DNA from: Chara braunii
Taxonomy: Eukaryota; Streptophyta; Charophyceae; Charales; Characeae
DNA length: 32,588 nucleotides
Assembly (NCBI GenBank): GCA_003427395.1
Contig: BFEA01000043.1
Coordinates: forward strand, 4,185,383-4,217,970
Direction of reading: 5' to 3'
Numbering within the stretch: the stretch's first letter is position 1; each line of letters begins with the position of its first letter. Both the position numbers and the translations under genes were made by a program. Positions 8,501 to 16,278 of this stretch are shown here, in pieces. The notes beneath the pieces are model-generated. The model saw only the letters and a program-made list of their open reading frames with translations. It was not told the DNA's origin and searched no databases.

Positions 8501-8671
8501 ACAGTCAGAGAATTTGAGACATCATGGCAGCTGTCGAAGGAGAATTAAAGCAACCGTAATCATTCGGAACAGATAATTGAGATGGGGGTTAAGAAGGTCA
8601 TTCCTAGATTTACGAAGCGGTAGACAGATGCGCAGCAGCTTCCACAGTCGTTGCACGCTCGGGCATGATCC
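8501..8671 (-). pseudogene. Hydrophobic segment between ORF1 stop and GIY-YIG in element B
   Basis: Right after the ORF1 TAG (8672-8674), the same frame continues for about 50 codons to a TGA near 8520. The residues (for example LRICLPLRKS and MITVALILLRQ) resemble in pattern the in-frame stretch after the ORF1 stop of element C at 17664-17855 (ACRRIIDISSKYG, VVLKLLVLILCLRDF). The likeness suggests a real N-terminal part of ORF2. Its function is unknown. Confidence 0.45.
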
Positions 8672-10042
8672 CTATTCGTTCGCTAACGGCTCATCGTCAT
8701 CTACTTCAACAGGCTGCGTACCTTGTACACCGGCATCCTCTTGCTCTTCTTCCCTTGTGTCCTTTGCTTCAGAGTCTGGTATAGGGCAATCCGACTTTGG
8801 TGGTGGACGAAGATCAAATGCCAGCGAAGCCCGTAGCTCTGCAATCTCATTGATAGCTTGCTCGCAAGTTACGAAGGTGATGCCTTCTTTGCCGCAGAGG
8901 ATCTGGAGTCCATGCTTCTTCAAGCGCTTGAGGTATTTCTTCGTTTCCTTGAGAAATTCCGCCCTTTCAAGTACCGCGGTCTTGGAAGCTAGCCGCCCAG
9001 AAGTTCTCTTAGGAGGAGAAGGCCTGAGAGTGAGATCGTCAAACCCTCCCTCGTGCTGACCGTTAAGATCGTGCTCGTCGTCATCAGTAGCCTTATTCAT
9101 CCGCTTGGTTAGGTTAGATCGAGGAGTTCGACCCTGTCTCACTAGCTTAGACACAACACGTTCAAATCTCTGCCTTAGCGCTTGGACCTCAATATCTGCG
9201 ATGAGTTTCCCCTCCTTCACGTTGTTGTAGGCTTTCAGCAGCTTCTGGAAACCGTCTGACGTTGGAGTGCCGACACCCACTACACGAGCTTTGCCTCTGG
9301 CCGGTGCTTCTGGAGGGCTACTGATGCACACCCCAACACCCGTTCTCTTCATGGCATTCCCCGTTTGTTTCAGCGCGCGCGTCAGCTCCTCCATATGCTT
9401 CTTGATAGCCTCGTGTTCGTACCGCAAGACTCTGATCTGTTTCTCCAATCGCTCCTTCTCGGCTTCAGTATTTTGCCGCAGTCTCAAACTGTCGGTGCGT
9501 CGCTGGTTCTCGGAAGGAACAACAGCAGTCCTTGGCGGATCGGCCTTGCTCAGAAATAGTTGACAGGCATCATGTATCTTCGACCCCATAATAGAACCAA
9601 TTATGTCCTCGAATTCTTGTCGCTCCTTCAGTTTTCTCATGGCCTTTTCCTCCGCTTGCTTGGCTCTCTTCTTCTCTTTGTCCTCCTTCAGCAACCTCTC
9701 CTTCTCTCGAATCGCCTCCTGTCTGGCCTCAAGCTCTGAAGCCATGAATTCGTAGACACGATCCAGCTTCTCCTGATTTGTCTTCCACCACGATTGGCGT
9801 GCCACCATCATCTGACCAGGATTCTGCGTGGGACTGGGGATGAGAGACTGGTTTGGGGGTGGTGGCAAAGCAAGGAGGGGAGCCTGCGAAGAAATCGGCT
9901 GAGCAGCGCCGGTGGGAGGAGAAGGCAGATGCGGAAAGGCAGGAGGCCGAGAAGATTGCGAAAATGAGGGTTGGCGGTAAGGGCAGTCACGCGCGAAGTG
10001 CTCTGGCATGTTACAGTTGAAACAAAGCCTGGGTGACGACAT
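8672..10042 (-). CDS. Gag-like ORF1 of element B: CCHC zinc knuckle and coiled coils
   Basis: This intact 456-residue frame starts with a CX2CX4HX4C zinc knuckle (Cys7, Cys10, His15, Cys20), a nucleic-acid-binding motif typical of retroelement Gag proteins. A Pro/Ser/Gln-rich stretch follows to about residue 80. Then come a strongly charged, coiled-coil-like region (about 88-165), a second helical part (about 190-235), a globular-looking part (about 255-300), and a Lys-rich helical segment (about 365-410) that resembles the ORF1 C-terminus of element C. The end is acidic. The ATG at 10042 is a good start because it puts the knuckle at the N-terminus. It lies upstream of the nuclease in the same phase, separated by one TAG. 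The likely role is binding element RNA and assembling a ribonucleoprotein. Zinc-knuckle proteins also occur outside transposons, so the link rests on position and on element C. Confidence 0.8.
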   Translation of the reverse strand: MSSPRLCFNCNMPEHFARDCPYRQPSFSQSSRPPAFPHLPSPPTGAAQPISSQAPLLALPPPPNQSLIPSPTQNPGQMMVARQSWWKTNQEKLDRVYEFMASELEARQEAIREKERLLKEDKEKKRAKQAEEKAMRKLKERQEFEDIIGSIMGSKIHDACQLFLSKADPPRTAVVPSENQRRTDSLRLRQNTEAEKERLEKQIRVLRYEHEAIKKHMEELTRALKQTGNAMKRTGVGVCISSPPEAPARGKARVVGVGTPTSDGFQKLLKAYNNVKEGKLIADIEVQALRQRFERVVSKLVRQGRTPRSNLTKRMNKATDDDEHDLNGQHEGGFDDLTLRPSPPKRTSGRLASKTAVLERAEFLKETKKYLKRLKKHGLQILCGKEGITFVTCEQAINEIAELRASLAFDLRPPPKSDCPIPDSEAKDTREEEQEDAGVQGTQPVEVDDDEPLANE

Positions 10043-10501
10043 CTTGGGAGGGGGGAGGGGGAAGAAAGGAGAGCGAAAGAGTCCAAGCAGGGTACCTGCG
10101 AAACTTCACAGCAGAAAGGAGACCAAACGATAGAACAATCAATTGCTCAGCAAATATGCCTATTACGCAACAGGAAAGAAAAAAATAAATACTAGTAGGC
10201 AGGGGATGCGCACCGCCAAGTGGAAGGGAAAAGAAGCCAGTGACTCAGAAATGAAGGATCGTAGCGTTACAGGAACGAGGTGAAGTGTATAGACGAAAGA
10301 AGTAAAGTGAGAGAGAAAAAACAAGATGATAAAGAAGAACAGAGAGATAGAAACGGAGAGATACTAAAGGAACGGGGAGATAAAGGAACCAGGGAGGTAC
10401 AAAGAATCGGGGAGATAAAAGGAACGAAATAGGATGGGCCGAACGCCCTGCAACCACACTACAGTAGTACAACTGCTACTAAGGTTATTGCATGAGCTGT
10501 A
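10043..10501 (-). other. Leader of element B
   Basis: This non-coding stretch lies between the 5' direct repeat and ORF1. The part at about 10265-10440 is purine-rich on the plus strand. I see no gene or clear promoter. Confidence 0.5.
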
Positions 10502-11082
10502 GGTATGACTAGAGTATGCAATGGGGTTGCGAACTGAAATCATGGATAAATATTGGAACATGGGCGAGAAGGGAAGGGAAGTGGAGAAACGAGCTAACAA
10601 GGGGGATAGCGCCTAGGCTGTCTATGGCGCCTATTCTCATCCTCACGTCTAGATTTGGCAATAGCATAACGCAGGGTACCATAGGATACTTCGGCAAAGA
10701 TTCTCAAGACGCGCAACCAAAAAATAACCATGTCAAGAACCCATAAAAGCAGATTAAGCCATTCCATTGTGCAAGACAATGAGGTTACAGAAACAAAGAG
10801 AAAGGAGAAGAAAGGAAGGAAGAAGGAAGAGAAGGAGAGAGGAGGGGAAAGTAGAGGAAGGTGAGGGGAAGGATCGACAAACGAGGAAGGGAAAGACGGA
10901 TAGAGAGGAAGAAGAAAAAAGAAAGAAGAGGGAATCAAGCAAGCGCAAAGGGAGTGAGAAAGGGAGAGGTAGGAGACATGGAATGAACGCAGCGAGTAAT
11001 CTTGAAGCCCGAGCGAGTAAACTTAAAAATCATCGTGAAAAACACTCAGAGGCTGTCCTCAAGCCATTTGGGCACTACGGGC
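10502..11082 (-). repeat. Direct repeat (5' pseudo-LTR) of element B
   Basis: This 581-bp repeat is a near-identical partner of 3476-4051 in the same orientation. It differs by a few substitutions and a short extra GAAGG near 10569. The right edge at 11082 is also the 5' end of the element. The high identity suggests that the pair arose in one insertion event or exchanged sequence recently. Confidence 0.9.
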
Positions 11083-11665
11083 GCAAGTTGAGCATTTGAC
11101 CAGATCTTTTTTGAGGGCTGTTGTTGGACGCGATTTGAACTGGAGAGCTCTGGGATAGTTAATCTTTTGGAACTTAGGCCGCCTCAACCCCCCGGTCCCT
11201 CTTTGGCTGACCGGTTTGTTTCTGAGGATGATGTTCTTCCCTTTTGTGGGTACTCTGAGGAAACAAATTCTGTCGTCTTTCTCGGTTAACTTATCTCTTC
11301 CATGTGTCGGTTGTAAGGTCGTCAGGGTGGTTTGGTCCGTTCACTTTTGTTTCGTGAATACTGGATCTGATATGTCCCCGAGGTTGTGTAGTATGTGGAG
11401 CCTTTCACTGAGGATTGTTGTATTTTCCAATTTTACTTCTTAGAAAATACGGACAAAGATTTAAGTAGCATTTGGTTATTCATTGTTTTTTGGGAAATAG
11501 GGGGAAAAAAACTTTCAGCAGCATTTGACTCTCCTTTTTGGCCTTTGTTTTGAGTTTTTAAGTCGCAAAAACCGTGTCACACCGTTGCTTTGCGTTGAGC
11601 TAGTTCAAAGGTGCATGTGGGATTTGGCCCCAGGTCTTGCTGCAGGATGTTCTCGTAAGCTCAGC
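11083..11665. other. No recognisable gene
   Basis: No conserved coding sequence is recognised. A piece at about 11594-11650 repeats, in inverted orientation, the sequence at 707-775 (shared core near GTTGAGCT, then TGTGGGA, TTGGCCCC). Confidence 0.5.
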
Positions 11666-11816
11666 TTTTTTTTTTTTTTTTTTTTTTTAACAAAAAAAGC
11701 CACCGGTGATAGTGGCGCTGATAAGAGCAGACACCACTACCACTCGGGGAGAGGCTCCATCTATTGGTGGGGAGCATCACCTGCTGGAAAATGGGTCCAG
11801 CGTCCCATATACAGAC
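11666..11816 (-). mobile_element. 5'-truncated LINE 3' tail, copy 1
   Basis: On the minus strand the unit begins GGGACGCTGGACCC, runs through CTCCCCACCAATAGATGGAG and GTGTCTGCTCTTATCAG, and ends in a 23-base poly(A) tract (poly(T) at 11666-11688). The same unit recurs at 12160, 23599, 25180 and 28498, in the last case fused to a LINE coding remnant. Confidence 0.75.
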
Positions 11817-12159
11817 TGTAATCAGATCAGCTTGGTATTGCTTGCACACTATTACGCCCTGGGTAGACTTTGAGGACCCTGTCTCTTTTTCCCTTCTTCT
11901 TCGTCTTCTTTTTTTTTATATTTTTTTTATAACAAGAAACAGTAGTTTTATTAGGGCCCAGTGCCCAAGGCAAAAATACAATGTCAAAGAACTGCAGATT
12001 CAGGGGCCGCAAGGTCTCCAATTCGTAGGGTGGAGCCCCTCCCCTGTAGAAAACCACTGTCTTCCAAAAGAGAAAGCACTACTAAATGCAACGAAAATCC
12101 AACTTGGGGTTTCAACTAGTGGTGCAAGTTGCATAGAAAATTGCGACAACAGAAATGCC

Positions 12160-12470
12160 TTTTTTTTTTCCTTTTTTTTTTTTTTTGAGAAAATGCCCCC
12201 ACCAGTGTTCGTGGTGCTGATAAGAGCAGACACCACTAGCACCTGGAGAGCGGCTCCATCTATTAGTGGGGAGCATCACCTGCTGGAAAACGGGTCCAGC
12301 GTCCCATAGAAAGACTGAATTTGGAGCATTTCAGAAAGCGATTGCAGGAGGTTCCTGCCAGCATTGATTACCCCGGGATCCAGGGGATTGACTGAGCAGG
12401 ATAATGGAGAGAGGGGGGAGCCTCTTCACCCTGAATCCGGCGCCAGATGCCTGATGCTACATACTAGTTC
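12160..12470 (-). mobile_element. 5'-truncated LINE 3' tail, copy 2 (long form)
   Basis: This copy has the same 3' unit as copy 1, with an A-rich tail (poly(T) at 12160-12186). It extends further 5' to about 12470 on the minus strand, including CAATCCCCTGGATCC and TTCAGGGTGAAGAGG. That longer part is shared with the copies at 23.6-23.9 kb and 28.5-28.8 kb. Confidence 0.75.
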
Positions 12471-12495
12471 TTCCCTCCCCCAACCCTTGTAAACT

Positions 12496-12540
12496 GAGCG
12501 GGAGCGTCACCTGCTGGAAAACGTGTCCAACGTCCCTGAT
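12496..12540 (-). repeat. Fragment of LINE 3' tail
   Basis: A 45-bp piece, GGGACGTTGGACACG then TTTTCCAGCAGGTGACGCTCCC on the minus strand, matches the 5' half of the short LINE tail unit and lacks a poly(A) tract. Confidence 0.6.
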
Positions 12541-12880
12541 ACAGAATACACTCCATAGCGTAATGAAATATGCTTCGATCAGGGCTGAGTGGGGTGTGTG
12601 GGGCTCAGCTTAGCCCTGATACCTACAAGCATGGTTCGGTCAGGTCACCCCCAAGGCTGGGGGTGACGATCCTGAGTGGTAGACACTGAGGTAGGATAGT
12701 GGGAGTAGGAGTGCACCGGGAGAAATTACGAGAGAGGTAGGTTGGGAGGGAGTCCAATAGGATTAGGGGGCCTCTACCATATGGCCAAGTGCCAAAAGGT
12801 GACTCTCATATGTCTGTAATCCAGCCTCTACAACAACCTGGGCTTAGAAAAAAAATAAATAAATAAATAAAAAAATGACC
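12541..12880 (+). mobile_element. Possible retroposon with A-rich tail and strong hairpins
   Basis: This stretch ends in an A/AAAT-rich tail at about 12847-12877. It holds a perfect 10-bp hairpin with a 4-base loop at 12644-12667 (GTCACCCCCA with TGGGGGTGAC) and an upstream imperfect hairpin based on CAGGGCT and AGCCCTG. GGTTCGGTCAGG near 12633 is only weakly like a Pol III B box. The 5' end is uncertain and I see no coding sequence. Confidence 0.3.
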
Positions 12881-13210
12881 CCTTGGTCCTCAACCTACCC
12901 TCCCTACCAATGGGGAAAGTACAGCATATTGAAAAAGCGTGCCAGCAAACATATTGAAAAAGCCTGCCAGCATTAAATGACCCTTTGGATAGTCTTTTGT
13001 CTGAGAAGCCAAACTTGAGGTCCACCCTGTCCCCTGCTGATTCCGCCGCTGAGGGCCTATTCATGCTACCTTTATTCGCCTGTGAACCAGTGGGCTTCAA
13101 CCAAAGAGTGTGCAGGTGGCAGGAAGAGATTGGGAAAATCAGTAAGGGGTCGCAACAGGATGGCCGGATCAATCCTGGTCCAATCGTGGAACTGAAGGCA
13201 GTAATCCCTT
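12881..13210. other. No recognisable gene
   Basis: A 90-codon plus-strand frame (12985-13257) and overlapping minus-strand frames run into the MITE next door. None shows a domain I recognise. A short repeat, (A)CATATTGAAAAAGC, occurs twice near 12924 and 12949. Confidence 0.4.
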
Positions 13211-13369
13211 TTAAACCACCAATACTTGGCCCAGCTATTGGCCGCGGAAAAAAATAGAGTAGAAAGGTTTCTAGTTGGATGAATTTGGGCGCTCCTGTAG
13301 TGGCCCATATGTTTCCTAAAATTGCGTAGCGTTAACGCTACGCGACTTTAGGAAGTACTGGTGGTTTAA
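13211..13369. mobile_element. MITE-like element with TTAA ends
   Basis: The ends form a terminal inverted repeat, TTAAACCACCARTACTT at 13211-13227 and its complement at 13353-13369, with one mismatch in 17. TTAA at both outer ends could be a duplicated target. The inside has no coding capacity and includes a long palindrome (13313-13354). A related inverted-repeat element lies at 21808-22000. Confidence 0.6.
13313..13354. repeat. 42-nt near-perfect palindrome
   Basis: The centre GCGTAGCGTTAACGCTACGC (13324-13343) is a perfect 20-nt palindrome. It is extended on both sides by TTCCTAAA and TTTAGGAA with three mismatched bases per arm between. It touches the right inverted repeat of the MITE. 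Confidence 0.9.
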
Positions 13370-14439
13370 GTTGTCCTTGATCCCCTCCCCCTGCTCCCTC
13401 CCCCCTTTTCCATTTCACTTCCGTAATCCAGCCTCCTTGTTCTCCCCCCAGCCAGTCCTTGCCAAAAAGTTGAATTTGCCTTACAATTTCTGTTTTTGAA
13501 TGCAAAAAATCCACTTTTCCTTTTACTCTTTCTCATTGAATAGTACGGTCCGCTTGAATCTGCTGTTTGATTGGTTCTATAACTGTTTGCCCTTCGAGGC
13601 GGACTCCTTCCAGTTGACAGGTAATTAAGGTTTCTAGTAATTCCTAGGTCCCACTACCAAGCCTAACCCTAATGAACCCGAAATCCCTAGAAAACATGTA
13701 GGCCGGTTTTCATTTTTGCCTAAAACGGCAAAAGGGCTATGGCCTTGAAATATCATCATTTGAACTGGCCGAACCTAGGTAATTCACAATTGCAGTATTT
13801 TTACTCATCTGCTTGGAGTTTTGACCTCAGGTCTGCATTTTCAACAGTTCAGTGGTGTGACAACTGAGCTAGGCTAGCTGGTAATCTCATGTCATAAAGG
13901 TTGGTGGAGTTATTTTACAGCAAAGCAACAGAATACCAATGGGCAAATCATCCAGCCCGGCTCTAGTTTGTGTACTCTGTGCTTTTTACGAATTTCTGTT
14001 TCTATCCTCCCTTAAACCACCGGTCCCCCCCGCCGGCCGAAAATAGGCATTCCGGTGAGTTCGGACCGAAAACCGGGGGAGGTCGCCGACCGTTGGGTAC
14101 CGGGCTGCATCGCCACAAAGTACTGCCCACAACAAAGTACCGCAAGGGCTGGACGAAAGTCGGCCGCAGTGTGTGGTGGGCCGGTAACGTGAAACGGCGC
14201 TGCTCATTTCGGATGAAGGTGGCGGCGCTGTTTGGTCGTGCAGTGAAACCTCGAAAGGAAAAAAAAAAAAAAAAAAAATCTTCTTCGAACGAGCGGGTTG
14301 AAAGATATATCCCCGCCGCGGGCCGCCAGTCTCTTCCTTCGATGTTGGAGGACAACTGGGTTCGTCACTGCTACCGTGCGCTCCTGCCGAACCTTGCAGC
14401 GTTTGCAGGGGTTGCCATCGCCCTGGCATCTACTTCGAC

Positions 14440-14441
<2 letters not shown>
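13370..14441. other. No recognisable gene; possible tRNA-like remnant inside
   Basis: On the minus strand at about 13885-13815, GCCTAGCTCAGTTG matches a Pol III A box and is followed about 45 nt later by a weak B box (GAGGTCAAAACTCC), so a decayed tRNA-derived SINE head is possible. An A22 tract lies near 14259-14280. Frames around 13970-14533 read through simple repeats and show no domain I recognise. Confidence 0.35.

Positions 14442-14520
<79 letters not shown>
14442..14520. repeat. (CT)n microsatellite
   Basis: About 79 bp of uninterrupted CT dinucleotides. Frames that appear to encode Leu-Ser repeats here are artefacts of the microsatellite. Confidence 0.97.
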
Positions 14521-14523
<3 letters not shown>

Positions 14524-14608
14524 CCTAGCTTAACAAGTGGTCCCAAAAGACACACCACGTGTAAGGCTTTGCCAGAACAACTTTCCTGAGAAAATACTGG
14601 AGGTTTAA

Positions 14609-14653
14609 TTGTGCAGAGGCCATGTTAATCTTCTCTTCGTCGTTCCAATTTTT
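14609..14653 (-). pseudogene. U6 snRNA fragment (pseudogene)
   Basis: Read on the minus strand, about 44 bases match the central part of eukaryotic U6 snRNA, from AAAATTGGAACGA through GAGAAGATTA to CATGGCC and TGCRCAA, with about six differences. The 5' stem-loop and the 3' end of U6 are missing, and the match stops abruptly at TTAAACCTCCAGTA. It cannot be a working snRNA gene. Such chimeras are known products of LINE reverse transcriptases that switch template onto U6. Confidence 0.8.
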
Positions 14654-14751
14654 ATTTTTTTTAAACAGGTTGCATTATATTATCATGATAGCAAAAGGAG
14701 GTCAGGAATCCCTGCACATCTCAACCCGAAAAACTCGTGCCTCTCTCTGTA

Positions 14752-14790
14752 ATGGTCCTTGCTGAAAACCGGGTCCAGCGTCCCCTGACC
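14752..14790 (-). repeat. Fragment of LINE 3' tail
   Basis: A short piece with GGGACGCTGGACCCGGTTTT on the minus strand, the 5' part of the LINE tail unit, without poly(A). Confidence 0.55.
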
Positions 14791-14838
14791 ATGCAACCAT
14801 AAAGCAAAACAAAGTTCGACTGGAGGAGGAATAGACTA

Positions 14839-14850
14839 GAAATCCTTCAA
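14839..14850. repeat. Target-site duplication of element C, left copy
   Basis: GAAATCCTTCAA lies directly before the left direct repeat of element C and recurs at 21079-21090 directly after the right one. Confidence 0.8.
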
Positions 14851-15300
14851 GGGCGGAAAGAGCCCACTCGGGAGAAGCCAGCACGAAACGGTACTTGAAA
14901 AGTCGAAACAAGGGCATGAGAAGGAAATAGGAGGACGGCCCCTGTACGAATAGACTGGCACGGTGAGGTGGCAGATCGTGCGACGAGATTTTGGATTTCT
15001 TTTTTCTTTTCTTTCTTTTTTTCTTTTTTCTTTTTTCTTTTTTCGATATCTGCTTTTACTTTCCTTGAGGCGCCGCCGCGTTTTTCCCAACAATAACTCG
15101 TAGGGAAGCAGCGGGTTTCTCGAAAGCGGACGAAGTATGAGCAGATATATTGGAATACTGGGAGTAGTTGCTCCTCTTGGCCTGAGCAGCAGGACAGAAG
15201 GGTCGAGCGCCGGTGGTGGTTTCATCGGCGATGTTCAAGGATTCTTTGCTGTGAGAAGTAAAGTCCATGAGTTCCTGATTGGTGTATTTGAATTGCATTG
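14851..15300 (+). repeat. Direct repeat (5' pseudo-LTR) of element C
   Basis: It is repeated at 20621-21078 in the same orientation at roughly 95 percent identity by eye, from GAGCCCACTCGGGAG to GGTGTATTTGAATTG. A pyrimidine tract (TTTTTTC)n lies at 15000-15043. The minus strand keeps an open frame (15343-15056) that is also present in the other copy, but both copies share ancestry, so this is not evidence of coding. Confidence 0.9.
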
Positions 15301-16278
15301 GAGCCAGTTGATCGACCTTGCAGTGCAGCGTGGGCACGATCAAGTGGTGCCATCAGTGTTATGACTGATGTGCGTTTCATTTTTATTTTCATGTATATTT
15401 GGTTATCTTCTTTGGATTATAGTTTCGTCGCCTAGACCGTCCACGGTAAGTGCCAAGTCTCCTTCCGGTTATGGACGTATCCCTCTCCTTTCTTCACGTA
15501 CTTCGTGACGACATACGAGCCTATCATGCGAGGTGCTCTTCAGTGGTAACGAAGGGAAGTCCATGAGAACTGTAAGCTGGGGGAGGTATTCGGGCTGGGA
15601 ATGACCGATTCTAGCACGAAGCATGAATGGGAGGGGAAGGAAGCGCCGTGAATTGAGGGATTTCTGCCACTTAGCGTGGCGCACGCGGCGAGAGATGTGA
15701 TTTAAGCGAAGGAGGCGCTAAGGCCGAACGGGGGTGTATAGCAGTCTGTAGCGGGGGAAAGGAGGACTCACCTCCGCGATATGCGGAAGGACGCAGGGTT
15801 CTACACCCGTGTGGGAAGTATTGATGAGCGGGTCGTAGTACCTTGACGAAGGAGCAGTAACAGCAGGAGAAGAGGTTAAGCTGAAAGGGCCGCCTCTGAT
15901 GGCAAATTGAGGAGGGGGCATCTGTGAGGGTAGTGCGTATTTAAGTATCTGTGACACAGGGGGATGATGCAGTGAAAAAGTTGGGGTACTGTATCGGCGA
16001 GTCAATACTTGGACTGTATAGGCTGTGAAGTGCGGACTCTTCAAGCACAGCGGCGTCATACCAGGCTCCAAAGTAGGTGGTTGGGGCACGTAAGTATCTA
16101 CGACCAAGTGCGGTGCTGAGTAAAAAGAAGCACGGCTGATGCGCCAAATTCCACATACTAACGAATGTGGGGATTACTTGTTTTGTGGTTGTGATTATTC
16201 AGTACTAACAATTGTGTGCAGGAAGTCGATTCGGGTGCTTATAATCTGGTAACGAATTTGATCCGTGACTAGCGTTTC
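15301..16278 (+). other. Leader of element C
   Basis: No protein domain is recognised in the 980 bp between the 5' direct repeat and ORF1. Minus-strand frames (15718-16107 and others) look like chance. No zinc-knuckle coding was found upstream of the ORF1 ATG; a TAG lies in frame at 16270-16272. Confidence 0.5.

Larger units (their letters stand above)
3476..11082 (-). mobile_element. Element B: near full-length Penelope-like element with ORF1, N-terminal GIY-YIG and RT
   Basis: Read on the minus strand, the order is: 5' direct repeat (11082-10502), leader, zinc-knuckle/coiled-coil ORF1, GIY-YIG nuclease, linker, RT, a 1.3-kb 3' region with a hammerhead-like motif, and the 3' direct repeat (4051-3476). 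Flanking direct repeats in the same orientation match the pseudo-LTRs known for PLEs. N-terminal GIY-YIG is known from the Chlamys/Naiad clade of PLEs, whereas canonical Penelope elements carry it at the C-terminus. I could not find a target-site duplication at the two outer ends. Stops and a frameshift show that the copy is inactive. Confidence 0.8.

Noticed and set aside
13970-14533. 187-codon plus-strand frame ending in Leu-Ser repeats
   Set aside because: It crosses a poly(A) tract and the (CT)n microsatellite. No domain and no relative in the window.
15056-15343. Minus-strand frame conserved in both pseudo-LTRs of element C (also 20835-21047)
   Set aside because: The two repeats are near-identical by descent, so a shared open frame is not evidence of coding. 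No domain is recognised.
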